Below are positions 1 to 9,830 of a stretch of DNA of 64,000 nucleotides, one piece after another. A model generated the notes under the pieces. That model had not been told where the DNA came from. It searched no databases and worked only from the letters and a program-made list of their open reading frames with translations. Both the position numbers and the translations under genes were made by a program. The stretch lies in NCBI GenBank assembly GCA_029582265.1, contig CM055823.1:16117019-16181018 (forward strand). Direction: 5' to 3'. This stretch comes from Zoroaster sp. YZ-2022. Its lineage: Eukaryota > Echinodermata > Asteroidea > Forcipulatida > Zoroasteridae. The first letter of the stretch is position 1. Each line of letters starts with the position of its first letter.

Positions 1-173
1 ACAAGCTACATGTTTAGAAATGTGTTTACATTTTTTTTTACAGTGCTGTGTTTCGGGAATTCCAATAGTGGAGAGTGGCTTTAAAATCGCAATTTCCAGG
101 ATCATAGCTAATTATCGATTCCATTGATCAATGTGTGACATGCCATTCGGGGCATCTGGCCATAATAATTTAA

Positions 174-394
174 AGGGGCAGTATCGTCACAATCAATTGA
201 ATCGGATTGGCAGTTGTTTAGATTAACTCAATGACTGAAAATAATACCCCACATGCATGATCAGGTCATATTACCGTTGCTGCTGCATACAAATGAGCCA
301 GTAATTTTCAGTCACTGTGTTCATCTTAAACTACGACACCGATTCCATGCCCTGTTGAAAGTCTTCTCTGATCGTGACGATATCAATTGTCCCT
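174..394. mobile_element. TTAA-flanked foldback MITE (family A), copy 1
   Basis: The element lies between two TTAA tetranucleotides (170-173 and 395-398). Its ends are related inverted repeats: the left end starts AGGGGCAGTATCGTCAC and the reverse complement of the right end starts AGGGACAATTGATATCGTCAC. A second inverted pair lies inside (GACTGAAAATAATACC on the left, ATTTTCAGTCACTG on the right), so the whole can fold back. No coding capacity is visible. Related copies lie at 31354-31562 and 42721-43249. TTAA duplication is typical of piggyBac-type transposition; that link is inference. Confidence 0.7.
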
Positions 395-570
395 TTAATG
401 AGCAAATAGTGAAATAATGCAATCAGATTTGTCGGTATTCATTGCACTGTGAATTTAGGACTGGAAATTATTTACATATAACGAGTGAACTTTTCACAAA
501 AGTAACAATTCACCTTTAGATGACATCATTCAGGAGTGTGATTTGACAAAAGTAAAACATCCTGAATAAT

Positions 571-684
571 GGGTAGCGGGCCTGGGTCTCCCTTTGGTCT
601 AGAGGACAAAGCCCCCTGAACCTCCTGTGGGTAGCGGGCCTGGGTCTCCCTTTGGTCTAGAGGACAAAGCCCCCTGAACCTCCT
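571..684. repeat. 58-bp tandem duplication
   Basis: Two adjacent copies of a 58-bp GC-rich unit that begins GGGTAGCGGGCCTGGGTCTC and ends CCCCCTGAACCTCC. They are nearly identical, so the duplication is recent or an assembly artefact. No function is apparent. Confidence 0.9.
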
Positions 685-807
685 GGATGTTTAATTTTGG
701 AGGATTTACAGACTCTCCACATCCCCACAAACAAGAAACTAGAGGTTTGGACACAATACTGACTACTTCTTTCTTTAGTTTGTGGCTACTGCTCTTTTGG
801 GAGATTT

Positions 808-1124
808 GATTAAATTTTGCCCTACACCGACGTGTGTATAGCACTGTATGCTCAGTGCTTTCCGAGTGTCTGTGAAAAAACTACACAAGCGACTCGGGCG
901 GGATTCGAACCCACGACCTCCTGCTTACTAGTGCAGACGTCTTAACCTCTCGACCACCGAGCTTGCCCGATGACGATTGGCCGGCTAGAATCCTATATAG
1001 CAGCGGGTTCCGCGATATATAGATTGGTGAAATTCTTGCGTCGGGAGATAAACAATTGATTTAATTTTGCCCTACACCGACGTGTGTATAGCACTGTATG
1101 CTCGGTGCTTTCCGAGTGTCTGTG
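808..1124 (-). mobile_element. tRNA-derived SINE with 67-bp terminal direct repeats
   Basis: The insertion is framed by a perfect 12-bp target duplication, TTTGGGAGATTT, at 796-807 and 1125-1136. Read on the minus strand, a tRNA-like head carries an A box (GGTGGTCGAGAGGTTAAG) and a perfect B box (GGGTTCGAATCCC). Unusually, the same 67-bp sequence (808-874 and 1058-1124) stands at both ends as a direct repeat. A related copy lies on the plus strand at 19861-20103. A target duplication of this length fits LINE-type retrotransposition; the paired direct repeats are not usual for a SINE. Confidence 0.75.
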
Positions 1125-1136
1125 TTTGGGAGATTT

Positions 1137-1583
1137 ATTTTAAAAAATCAGGAAATCAGGAAAAATCCTGAAAATTCACAGGCCTGATCATTATTACTCA
1201 AGATGATTGCTACCTTCATCAGCTTTACACCAATTGAGTTTGACGCTCATTATATTTCGAAAATATCTTAAATTTTTAATGACCAACTCTATATCCGACC
1301 TTTTACAGAGCTATATTGCAAATGCATCAAGTATAGCAAGAGGTAGTTGTAGTTGAAACCAATTCCAGTGAAAATTTCAGTTTATTTCTCTGTGTTGTTA
1401 TAAGGAGAAAAATTGTGTCGTTATAAGGAGAAAAAATGCATTCAGATTTTTTGTATCATTATATTCATTCTGTTGAAGAAATGGATCACAATCCATTGAT
1501 CAATGCCGATCAGACTTGAATTTTGATTCATGTCTTCTTGAAAATGAAAACATGTCAGATCAGACGAAATAACTTCTCAGTTA
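1137..1583. other. No gene or named repeat seen
   Basis: AT-rich sequence with stops in all frames. Nothing here could be matched to a protein family or to another repeat in the window. Confidence 0.6.
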
Positions 1584-2130
1584 GGGCGTCATGGCTGAGC
1601 GGTCTAGTGCATCGGACTTGTGTTCTGATGACTGAGTCGTTATAATGTGGGTTCGAATCCCAGTCGCCATACCACCATGGTACTTTTGTCTCTTGAGCAA
1701 GACACTTCACTGCAATTGCTTCTCTTTACCCAAAAGTATAAATGGGTACCTGTGAGGGTACAGATGGTTACTGTGTTTGATTAGCGCGGAGTGTCGTGGC
1801 CGAGCGGTCTAGCTTACCGGACTCAAGTTCTGGTGTCAGCAGCAGAATGTGGGTTCGAATCCCGGCCGTGACACTTGTGTCCTTGAGCAAGACACTTAAC
1901 CATAATTGCTTCTCTCCACCCAGGGGTTAAATGGGTACCTGTGAGGGCAGAGTTGGTTGATTAGCCCTATATGCGCTGTAATGGCAGCAATTGAGCTGTA
2001 TACTCCCCAGGGAGCTGATATGGGTTCAGGAATGATTTATGAACCTTATGAGCCTTATGAGCAGGGGTAATGATATAATGCGCCTTGAGCACCACTTAGT
2101 TGGTGGATACGTGCGCTATATAAGTCCACA

Positions 2131-2183
<53 letters not shown>

Positions 2184-2345
2184 GCGAGAAAAAAATGGTT
2201 GCACACATAATGGGCTGTATACTCCCAGGGAGCTGATAAAGATTACAGGAATGATATTGGCCCAGTGACCAGGGGAAATAATGTAAAGTGCATTGGAACA
2301 TTACCGAGGGGGTGTAATGCGCTGTACACATGTAAGTATGACATT
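1584..2345 (+). mobile_element. tRNA-derived SINE, split by a second SINE
   Basis: The 5' part (1584-1790) has a tRNA-like head with A box (TGGCTGAGCGGTCTAG) and B box (GGGTTCGAATCCC), then the body motif CTTGAGCAAGACACTT. The 3' part resumes at about 2210 with the body motif CTGTATACTCCCAGGGAGCTGA and runs to about 2345. The sequence between is a complete younger SINE of a related subfamily. This is a clear nested insertion. Confidence 0.75.
1791..2182 (+). mobile_element. Full-length tRNA-derived SINE with (ATT)n tail
   Basis: The tRNA-like head holds the A-box region GTCGTGGCCGAGCGGTCTAG and B box GGGTTCGAATCCC. It is followed by a body (CTTGAGCAAGACACTTAACC, GCAGCAATTGAGCTGTATAC) and a 3' end reading GTGGATACGTGCGCTATATA before an (ATT)n tail of about 50 bp. 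TTAGCG occurs at both borders (1781-1786 and 2181-2186), a possible short target duplication. The same family occurs at 33001, 52103, 52292, 57077 and, inverted, at 62217. The ATT microsatellite tail suggests mobilisation by a LINE with a matching 3' end. Confidence 0.85.
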
Positions 2346-2467
2346 ATATTCCCAAGCGTTTAGATAATTGGCACAATTTAGCTATTTCCAAATGAGCAAT
2401 TTCCAATAGTCCTACCCTTCCTCAATATTCAGTTCCTATATATATTTTATTTTATAGCTTACTTAGC

Positions 2468-2970
2468 TTGAACGAGACGAAGACAGAGTTTAGTCATGTA
2501 TACCTTGCAGAAGCCACGGAGACAGACTCGTATGTCAAGGCTCTCCGCGGCAATGAGAGATGGCGCAAGAATAAGACCCTAGGCTCCTTACTGTGCAGCA
2601 CTTCAGACATCACAGCCCGCTGCATACAAGGCAATGTAACATTCCATTCGTTACGGAAACTCTGGAGTCGGCGAGCCAAAATCCCGCTGAAGACAAGACT
2701 CCGTCTCTATAAGTATAACGCATACTGCGTATCAATCATGCTATACAATTGCAACAGCTGGGCAGTACCCCAAACCATGCTTAATAAGCTGGGTGCGTGC
2801 CACCGAAGACACCTCCGCACTATCACAGGTCACTGCTGGCCGAAAAGCCTCATCAGCAACCAGGCACTTTACGAACTGTGCAACGAAGAACCCCTCTCCT
2901 CAAAGGTCGCAAAGCAAATATGGTCAATGTTAGCCCATGTCCTACGTATGGACACTAAAGAAATTCGCAG
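2468..2970 (+). pseudogene. C-terminal fragment of a non-LTR (LINE) reverse transcriptase
   Basis: An open frame begins at 2468. Residues ~32-155 resemble the segment after the reverse-transcriptase palm in RTE/Jockey-like LINEs: the YLGSLL-like 'KTLGSLLCSTSDIT', then 'PLKTRLRLY', 'SIMLYNCNSWAV' and a 'HRRHLRTITG' stretch. The catalytic YADD box and the endonuclease are absent, so only the 3' part of an ORF2 remains. The LINE-like part stops near 'LRMDTK'; the same frame then continues into a piggyBac-like sequence. Clade assignment is uncertain. The start codon is simply the first ATG of a truncated piece and has no biological meaning. Confidence 0.6.
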
Positions 2971-3474
2971 CAAATACAGTTCCACTGGACTTCGTAAAAT
3001 CAAAAAACCTTTTCTCGTCAGTGATTATAATAAATAAATGGGTGGAAGTGATCTAGCATCGCAACTGTGTCAGTGTTATACACACCACCATAGATCGCTG
3101 AAATGGTGGAAAAGAATTGTCGTGGCCATTCTTGACATCTGTTTGGTGAACGCTACTGTCGTCTACAACCGAATTCCTACAAACCAGCACTTGACGAGCT
3201 TGGATTTCCGCGTGAAGGTGGTCAATGAACTTCTTTCCACCTGGAAGCACAACCGAGCAAAAACACGCCAATGAGCCATCGTGTCTTTCAGTAGACATTA
3301 TCCCGGGAGAAGTGAGCCCAGCAAAGGCGCAACTGTGTCGTTTGCAGCACAAAAGCCAAGCGGAAACAAACTCGTATGATTTGTAAACAGTGTCAAAGCC
3401 AATGTGTGTTCTGCCATGCTTTGAGAAGTTTTCACAGTGTGTGATGAACATTTACCCAATGTAGTTTTGATTGT
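2971..3474 (+). pseudogene. piggyBac-type transposase, C-terminal fragment
   Basis: From about 2971 the translation matches the end of piggyBac (DDE_Tnp_1_7) transposases: 'KIKKPFLVSDYNK', an in-frame stop at 3035-3037, then 'MGGSDLASQL' (family pattern DYN..MGGVDL.DQ). 'SLKWWKRIVVAILDICLVNA' and 'LTSLDFRVKVVNELL' follow. The terminal Cys-rich region (about 3330-3450) is recognisable across a frameshift. The fragment has the nonsense codon, lacks the N-terminal catalytic part, and runs into the assembly gap. It is directly joined to the LINE fragment upstream. It is a dead copy, not a functional transposase. Confidence 0.65.
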
Positions 3475-3974
3475 NNNNNNNNNNNNNNNNNNNNNNNNNN
3501 NNNNNNNNNNNNNNNNNNNNNNNNNNNNNNNNNNNNNNNNNNNNNNNNNNNNNNNNNNNNNNNNNNNNNNNNNNNNNNNNNNNNNNNNNNNNNNNNNNNN
3601 NNNNNNNNNNNNNNNNNNNNNNNNNNNNNNNNNNNNNNNNNNNNNNNNNNNNNNNNNNNNNNNNNNNNNNNNNNNNNNNNNNNNNNNNNNNNNNNNNNNN
3701 NNNNNNNNNNNNNNNNNNNNNNNNNNNNNNNNNNNNNNNNNNNNNNNNNNNNNNNNNNNNNNNNNNNNNNNNNNNNNNNNNNNNNNNNNNNNNNNNNNNN
3801 NNNNNNNNNNNNNNNNNNNNNNNNNNNNNNNNNNNNNNNNNNNNNNNNNNNNNNNNNNNNNNNNNNNNNNNNNNNNNNNNNNNNNNNNNNNNNNNNNNNN
3901 NNNNNNNNNNNNNNNNNNNNNNNNNNNNNNNNNNNNNNNNNNNNNNNNNNNNNNNNNNNNNNNNNNNNNNNNNN
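3475..3974. other. Assembly gap of exactly 500 N
   Basis: A run of 500 undetermined bases, a placeholder of fixed size. Translations through it are meaningless. Confidence 1.
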
Positions 3975-4095
3975 CATTAAAAAACTTTGTACAGATCTGT
4001 ACATGTACCACCGTTTCAGAAGTCAACGCTGCGGATGCCTGCGGTTGTTTTAAACCCTTTTCTATCTCTTTCAATACTCCCATAGCCTTTGGTTT

Positions 4096-4980
4096 ACGCT
4101 TTGTTTTCAACTTAAAAACAAAAGTCATGCTATTGTGATAGAGTTCGCATCATGTTCTGAAAATTTCAACGTGGTACATGGCACAAAATAAATTGTTATG
4201 GAGAAAATTGAAAAATTAGAATTATACTTTGGAGTAGATCACAATCCTAATTTTATTATTTTGCCCCCAAAATGATTACGCCTTGTTTTCAACTTAAAAA
4301 CAAAGCCATGTGTCATATCATGCACAAAAGTTCGCATCATGTCTGAAATTTCAATCGGTATGCAAGTCACAAAATAAATTGTTTATGGAGAAAAATTTAG
4401 AAAATTTAGAATTATACTTTTTGGAGTAGATCGTATCGCAATCCTAATTTCAGTATTTTTGCCCCTGTAAATTATTACGCTTGTTTTCAACTTAAAAACA
4501 AAGTCATGATATCGCGAATAAAAGTTCACACATCATGTCTGAAAATTCCAACGTGGCATAGCACAAAATAAATTGTTATGGAGAGAAAATTCAAAAATTT
4601 AGGGAAATTATACCCTTTTGGAGTAGATCACAATCCTAAATTTTCAGTATTTTGCCCTAAAAATTATTACGCTTGTTTTCAACTTAAAACAAAAAGTCAT
4701 GATATCGCGACATTTCCATAAATTCGCCATCATGTCTGAAAATTTCAACGCAGGTAATACGCACACAAAATAAATTGTTATGGAGAAAATTGAAAACTTT
4801 TAGTGAATTATACTTTGGAGTAGATCGCAATCCTAATTTCAGTATTTTTACCCAAAAAATTATTACGCTTGTTTTCAACTTAAAAAATTTAACGTCGCCA
4901 TATCGGGACAGAAGTTCACATCATGTTCTGAAAATTTCAAGGTGGTACATGCGTAATACGCAAATAAATTGTTATGGGAG
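4096..4980 (+). repeat. Left array of a ~185-bp tandem unit (5 copies)
   Basis: Units start at about 4096, 4278, 4477, 4669 and 4865. Each holds ACGCTTGTTTTCAACTTAAA, CATCATGTCTGAAAATTTCA, AAATAAATTGTTATGGAGA and TGGAGTAGATCGCAATCCTA. The same array recurs in the same orientation at 18686-19535. Copies differ largely by 1-4 bp insertions or deletions. No open frame is conserved. Confidence 0.9.
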
Positions 4981-5150
4981 AGAAAAGGCACGAAGACGGT
5001 ACAAACAACGAGTTTGAGTGAATCACGCGCATCGCCAGTGTGCCGACAAGGCAGCTTTTTAACCGGGGCCAACTCTGGCCATAGTGCAGTCAACTCGTTC
5101 GGTCACACTGGCACCTGACCAACGTCAGCACGTGAGCATTGTACACCATG
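4981..5150. repeat. Shared flank behind the 185-bp array, left copy
   Basis: This non-tandem segment follows the array and is repeated behind the right array at 19555-19690. It carries an inverted pair GCCAGTGTG ... CACACTGGC about 75 bp apart, so it can form a stem, perhaps the end of a larger element. No coding signal is visible. Confidence 0.75.
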
Positions 5151-5191
5151 GGGATGCGTTTTTACGCCAATCTGCCAAATCTGCTAGGTTT

Positions 5192-6996
5192 GGGTGATGT
5201 GAGTATTAAATGTTGCGGTTTTGTGCCGACTTCTTTGCTGGTTTATGTTGTAATGTAATGGGTCATGGGGTGAACGGGGGCAATTTAGCAGGGGCACTAA
5301 GGTCATCATTTTCTTAGAATGAGCTTGGTGATTGGTTAATTCTTGAGCGGGGGGGCATGTAAAAAGTCAAAGGACATAAATACACAACAGCCCTCGGTTT
5401 TAACATGGTAGGACAGTGAATCATTGAATAAATAAATGTACTGAAAGAGAATCACATGTACACAGGCAAAAACGGTATCCTAGTATTTTCGTACAGTTCA
5501 GACACAGAGATATGTGCACAAATGTCTCTCTTTTGAAATTGATTGCATGGGCCCTTCAAGTCAAGTGAAAAAGGGGGGAAACAATATGAATAACGATTAA
5601 ATTGGTGCAGATGAAATCTGCACTGTTTCCCGAGGGCCCGCCCCCTTAATATAAAATAGGACGCAGACGTTTGAGTTTAAATTGTTGCCATGGCGCTGTC
5701 AGGTTTTAAACCTTTTTTAAAATATTCAAAAATTTGGGGAGAAAAGATTTCCCCAAAATTGTTTTTGTAGAGAAATGTCCTGAAACCTGGTGATAGCCAC
5801 AGCTGTTGTGATGGTCAGATCTGAAATCGTTTTGATATTACCTCAAAGTTGAAAGACTGACTGAGGTATGTCCACACTGGGCAATTGTGAAATCATTTTG
5901 GGGCTTTTCTAACAGTTCAAAGTTCTACTCTATCTATAAGTGGTAAAAATCAAAGGTCAGGAGTCCCTATTTCATCGGTTGAAAATTAGAGTTTTCACAA
6001 TCAGCAAGCTGAGGAATACAGAATCAGCATAAAAATATATATTGAACATGGGCCTATATTATAATATATCTTATATATCGCATATTATATGAATCTGTAT
6101 CGGACTGAGAATAATTTAAATTGTAAGTGTAAAATTTACTTTGAGAATGCAGTGAACTCTCCAAAGAAACATGAATCTGGGACAGACGAAATATTCACAT
6201 TGTAAAGAAATTATTTGAAAGTGCACTGAACTCTCCATAGACTTTGTACACAATCGAGGACAACGGGCGTCTGGATACGTATAGGTTTCAAAAGTATACA
6301 TGGGTACTGGAGGTTAATTGATGTTTAGGTGTTTATTATCAAATATCAAAATGAACAAAAAGGGGGTTTTGTAAATGTTGGGATCATGTTGATTTAAATT
6401 GTTTATTGATGATTTTTGAGAATAGCTGATAATCGTAGTTTCGGTCACGTCCCCTAAGACCTAGGGACTAAAAGAGCTACGCTGAAATACAATGCATCAA
6501 CAAAGAGTCGAGTCACACTACCTGACGTCATTACCGACCAATCAGGAGGTCCGTCTGAAACAGAGAATCGCGACATTTCGCAACGCGGCAGTTCGGTACC
6601 GTTCGTGATATGGCATCCCGGCCTCGACCAACGCTCACCAAAGCCGCGAGAGTAGTAACCTAACCAATGTTGCTCATGTTTCATTAAAAATGTTTACGGA
6701 TGTTTGGTAATTTTATTGTTTTATTATTAAACAACAAAAACAACAAACATTCCAAACGTGTTGTAAATGTTGATGAAAATTGTCTTTTTGAGCAAAAAGG
6801 TCACGTGTAGGTACGGGAGTTCATTGATGACAAATAATAAGACCAACAGTCAGTCTGGGGTCCAGCCAACCAGACATCTCGAACCACAGCAGTCAGGAGT
6901 GCCTCATTTCATCTGGCACTCCCGCCCGCCTGACCCCTCGATCACCCGGGAGGATAGCCGCGCGTCACCCGACCAAGCTTAACGATTATAGTATAG
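5192..6996. repeat. ~1.8-kb repeat R, copy 1
   Basis: It begins GTGATGTGAGTATTAAATGT and ends ACCCGACCAAGCTTAACGAT. A second long copy lies at 7651-9363 and a ~400-bp partial one at 7252-7650, all in the same orientation. It has no recognised ORF. Near 6523 it carries a perfect CRE (TGACGTCA, 6523-6530) followed by CCAAT (6538-6542), spacing typical of a promoter. The repeat could be a long terminal repeat or part of a large non-autonomous element; I cannot tell which. Confidence 0.75.
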
Positions 6997-7190
6997 ATGG
7001 CGGCGCCCTCGAACACAAAGATGGCGGCGCCTCCGAACAAAAGTATGGCGGCGCCCCCGAAACAAAGATGGCGGCGCCCCTGAAAACAAAGATGGCGGTA
7101 TGCCCTGAACACAGAAGATGGTATGCCCGAACAACAAGATGGCGGCGCCCCTGTGTTTGCTGTACTAACCTAACAAAGATGGCAGACTTC
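6997..7190 (+). repeat. Minisatellite of YY1-like sites (about 7 units)
   Basis: Units of ~21-26 bp built around AAGATGGCGGCGCCCC, separated by GAACAAA or GAAACAAA. AAGATGGCGGC is the classical binding consensus of the zinc-finger factor YY1. Five or six units keep ATGGCGGC and the last two are degenerate. A second, shorter array with the same core is at 18400-18480. Each cluster is followed by a version of TTAACGATCATTATAG. Confidence 0.85.
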
Positions 7191-7251
7191 AACGATCATT
7201 ATAGAAGATTAGCGATGGATGACAGGTTGCGCGCGGCACCCGCTAGATGTG

Positions 7252-7650
7252 GGTGATGTGAGTATTAAAATGTTGCGGGTTTTGTGCCGACTTCTTTGGT
7301 CGTTGTGTTTATGTAATGTAATATGGGGTAACGGGGTCTAATTTTGCAGGGGCACTCAAGGGTCATCATTTTCTAGAATGAGCTTGGTGATTGGTTAATT
7401 CTTGAGCGGGGGGCATGTAAAAGTGAAAAGGACACACACAACAAAGCGCCCTCGGTTTTACAACATGGTAGGACAGTGAATATTGAATAAATAAATTCCT
7501 ACTGAAAGAAATAAATGTACACAGAAAACGGGTATCCTAGTTTTCAACAGTTCAGACAACAGATAAAAGTGGCACAAAATGTCTCTCTTTGAAATTGATT
7601 GCATGGCCCTTCCAGTCATGGTAAAAAGGGGAAACAACTGGCGGCTAGTA
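7252..7650. repeat. Partial copy of repeat R
   Basis: It repeats the first ~400 bp of repeat R (starting GTGGGTGATGTGAGTATTAA) and then stops. The next, longer copy starts immediately after. It is a truncated tandem unit. Confidence 0.75.
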
Positions 7651-9363
7651 AAGTGATGTGTGTATTAAATGTTGCGGGTTTTTTGCCGACTTTGCTGGTT
7701 TATGTAATGTAATATGGGGTAACGGGGGTCTATTTGCAGGGGGAGCACTCAAGGGTCATCATTTTCTAGAAACGGTTTCAGATTGGTTTTTGAGCGGGGG
7801 CATGTAAAAGTAAAAAGGGACATAACACAACCCCGGGTTTTAACATGGTAGGACAGAATATTGAATAAATAAATGTACTGAAAAAAATACATGTACACAG
7901 AAACGGGTATCCTAGTATTTGCGTACAGTTCAGACACAGATATGTGCACAAAATGTCTTTTTGGAAATTGATTGCATCCCCTTCAAGTCATGAAAAAGGG
8001 GGAATAAATATGAATAACATTAAATTTGCAGATGAAATCTGCACTGTTTCCCTGAGGCCCCACCCCTCATTGTAATATAAAAATAGGATGCAGTTTGAGT
8101 TTAAATTGTTGCCATGGCGCTGTAGGTTTTAAAACCTTTTTAAAATATTCCAAAATTGGGAAAAAGATTCCCAAAAATTGTTTGTGAGAAATGTCCTGAA
8201 CCTGCATAGCTGTTGTGATTGTCAGATCTGAAATCGTTTTATATTACCTCAAAGTTGAAAGACTGATGGTATCTACACTGGCAATTGGAAATCATTTTGG
8301 GCGTTTCTAACAGTACAAGTACAACTACTATGTATCAAAAATCAAATGTCAGAGTACCTATATCAACGGATAAAAATTTTTTTCAAAAATCAGCAAGCTG
8401 AGGAATACAGAATCATATAAAAATATATATTATAACATAGCCTATATTATAATATATCTTATAAATATATATTATATGAATCTGGGACTGAGAAATAATG
8501 TAAATTGTGTTAAACTTACTTTGAAAATGCAGTGAACTCTCCAAAAGACATGAATCTGGGACTGAGAAATAATTTACATTGTGTTAAGAAATTATTTGAA
8601 AGTGCACTGAACCTCCATAGACTTTGTACACAATCGAGGACATGGCGTCTGGATACTACAGGCTTTCAAAAGTATTACATGGGTACTGGAGGTTACTGAT
8701 GTTTCAGAACATTTATTAACATCAAACAACAAAAGGTTTTGTAAATGTTGACTGTTGATTAAAATTGTTTATTGATGTTTGAGATAGCTGGTGATAATCG
8801 TAGTTTTTGGTCACGTCCCCTAAGACCTAGGACTAAAGAGCTACGCGAAATAAATGCATCAACAAAGAGTCGAGTCGACACACCGACGTCATTACCGACC
8901 AATCAGAGGTCCGTCTGAAACAGAGAATCGTGACATTTCGCAACGCGGCAGTTCGGTACTGTTCGTGGTATGTGCACCTGGGCCTCCTCGACCAACGCTC
9001 ACCGAAAGCCGCGGAGTAACCTAAACCAATGTTGCTCATGTTGATTAAAAATGTTTACGGATGTTTGGTATTTTATTGTTTTATTATTAAACAACAAAAC
9101 ATAACAAACATTCCAAACGTGTGTTGTAAATGTTGATGAAAATTGTCTTTTTGAGCACAAAGGTCACGTGTAGGTACGGAGTTCATTGATGAAAAAAATA
9201 AGACCAACTGTGGGGTCCGTCTGAAAAACAGCCAATCAGAGAGCATCTCGAACCACAGCAGTCAGGGAGTGTTCGCCTCATCTGGCACCCCGCCCGACCC
9301 CTCGATCACCGAGGATAGCCGCGAAGTCACCCGACCAAGCTTAACGATCATTATAGTATAGAT
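7651..9363. repeat. ~1.7-kb repeat R, copy 2
   Basis: Aligned by eye with 5192-6996 over its full length, with many small indels. The CRE seen in copy 1 is changed here (CCGACGTCA), while the CCAATCAG box remains near 8900. It ends with TTAACGATCATTATAGTATAGAT, directly joined to the first MITE of the next array. No coding sequence is supported. Confidence 0.75.
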
Positions 9364-9830
9364 GGGTGCACCCCACTAAATAAACTGCCATAGTAAACAG
9401 TAAAGCTAAAATACAAAATATTCAAAATCATTAAAAATACTTAGAAGTCCCACAGTTTTTTAAAAACCAAAAGAAAAATATTGATCGATATATAACCTTT
9501 ATATTCTTTCTATTTACTTTCTAAAGTCCAGGTTTTCAGGAGATTCTCATCCCAATGAAAACCACCTCTACAGTAGTGAAAACGTCCACACTGAAAAGTG
9601 CTATTTTGGAAAAGGCCTTACGCTTGAAATCAAATTAGACCACTTTTTCAGGGCCAGTGTGTCCAAAATACTACAGTTGGAAGCCAAGGACCCCCAGGTT
9701 ATGATAGTGGGCCATTACACAATCCATCAATGAATGGGCCCTCAAATCTTTGTTTTTCAGAAAAATTTGAGGGCATACACTATGATAAATAGCTCGCGCA
9801 TGAATTCCTCACTATTTAGTGGGTGCACCC
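9364..9830. mobile_element. MITE (family B) copy 1
   Basis: The terminal inverted repeat is GGGTGCACCCCACTAAATA at the left and TATTTAGTGGGTGCACCC at the right. It is followed by TATAAAGAG. The left neighbour is the end of repeat R rather than an array unit, so this copy marks the left edge of the array. No ORF. Confidence 0.8.

Noticed and set aside
900..980. tRNA genes (also near 1600, 1830, 19950, 52120, 52310, 62560)
   Set aside because: All are heads of SINEs with body and tail behind them; the anticodon arms are not tRNA-like enough to call a gene.
2039..2331. Open frames rich in isoleucine on both strands
   Set aside because: They are translations of the (ATT)n tail of a SINE.
3298..4138. 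Long frames crossing 3475-3974
   Set aside because: They consist mostly of undetermined bases of the assembly gap.
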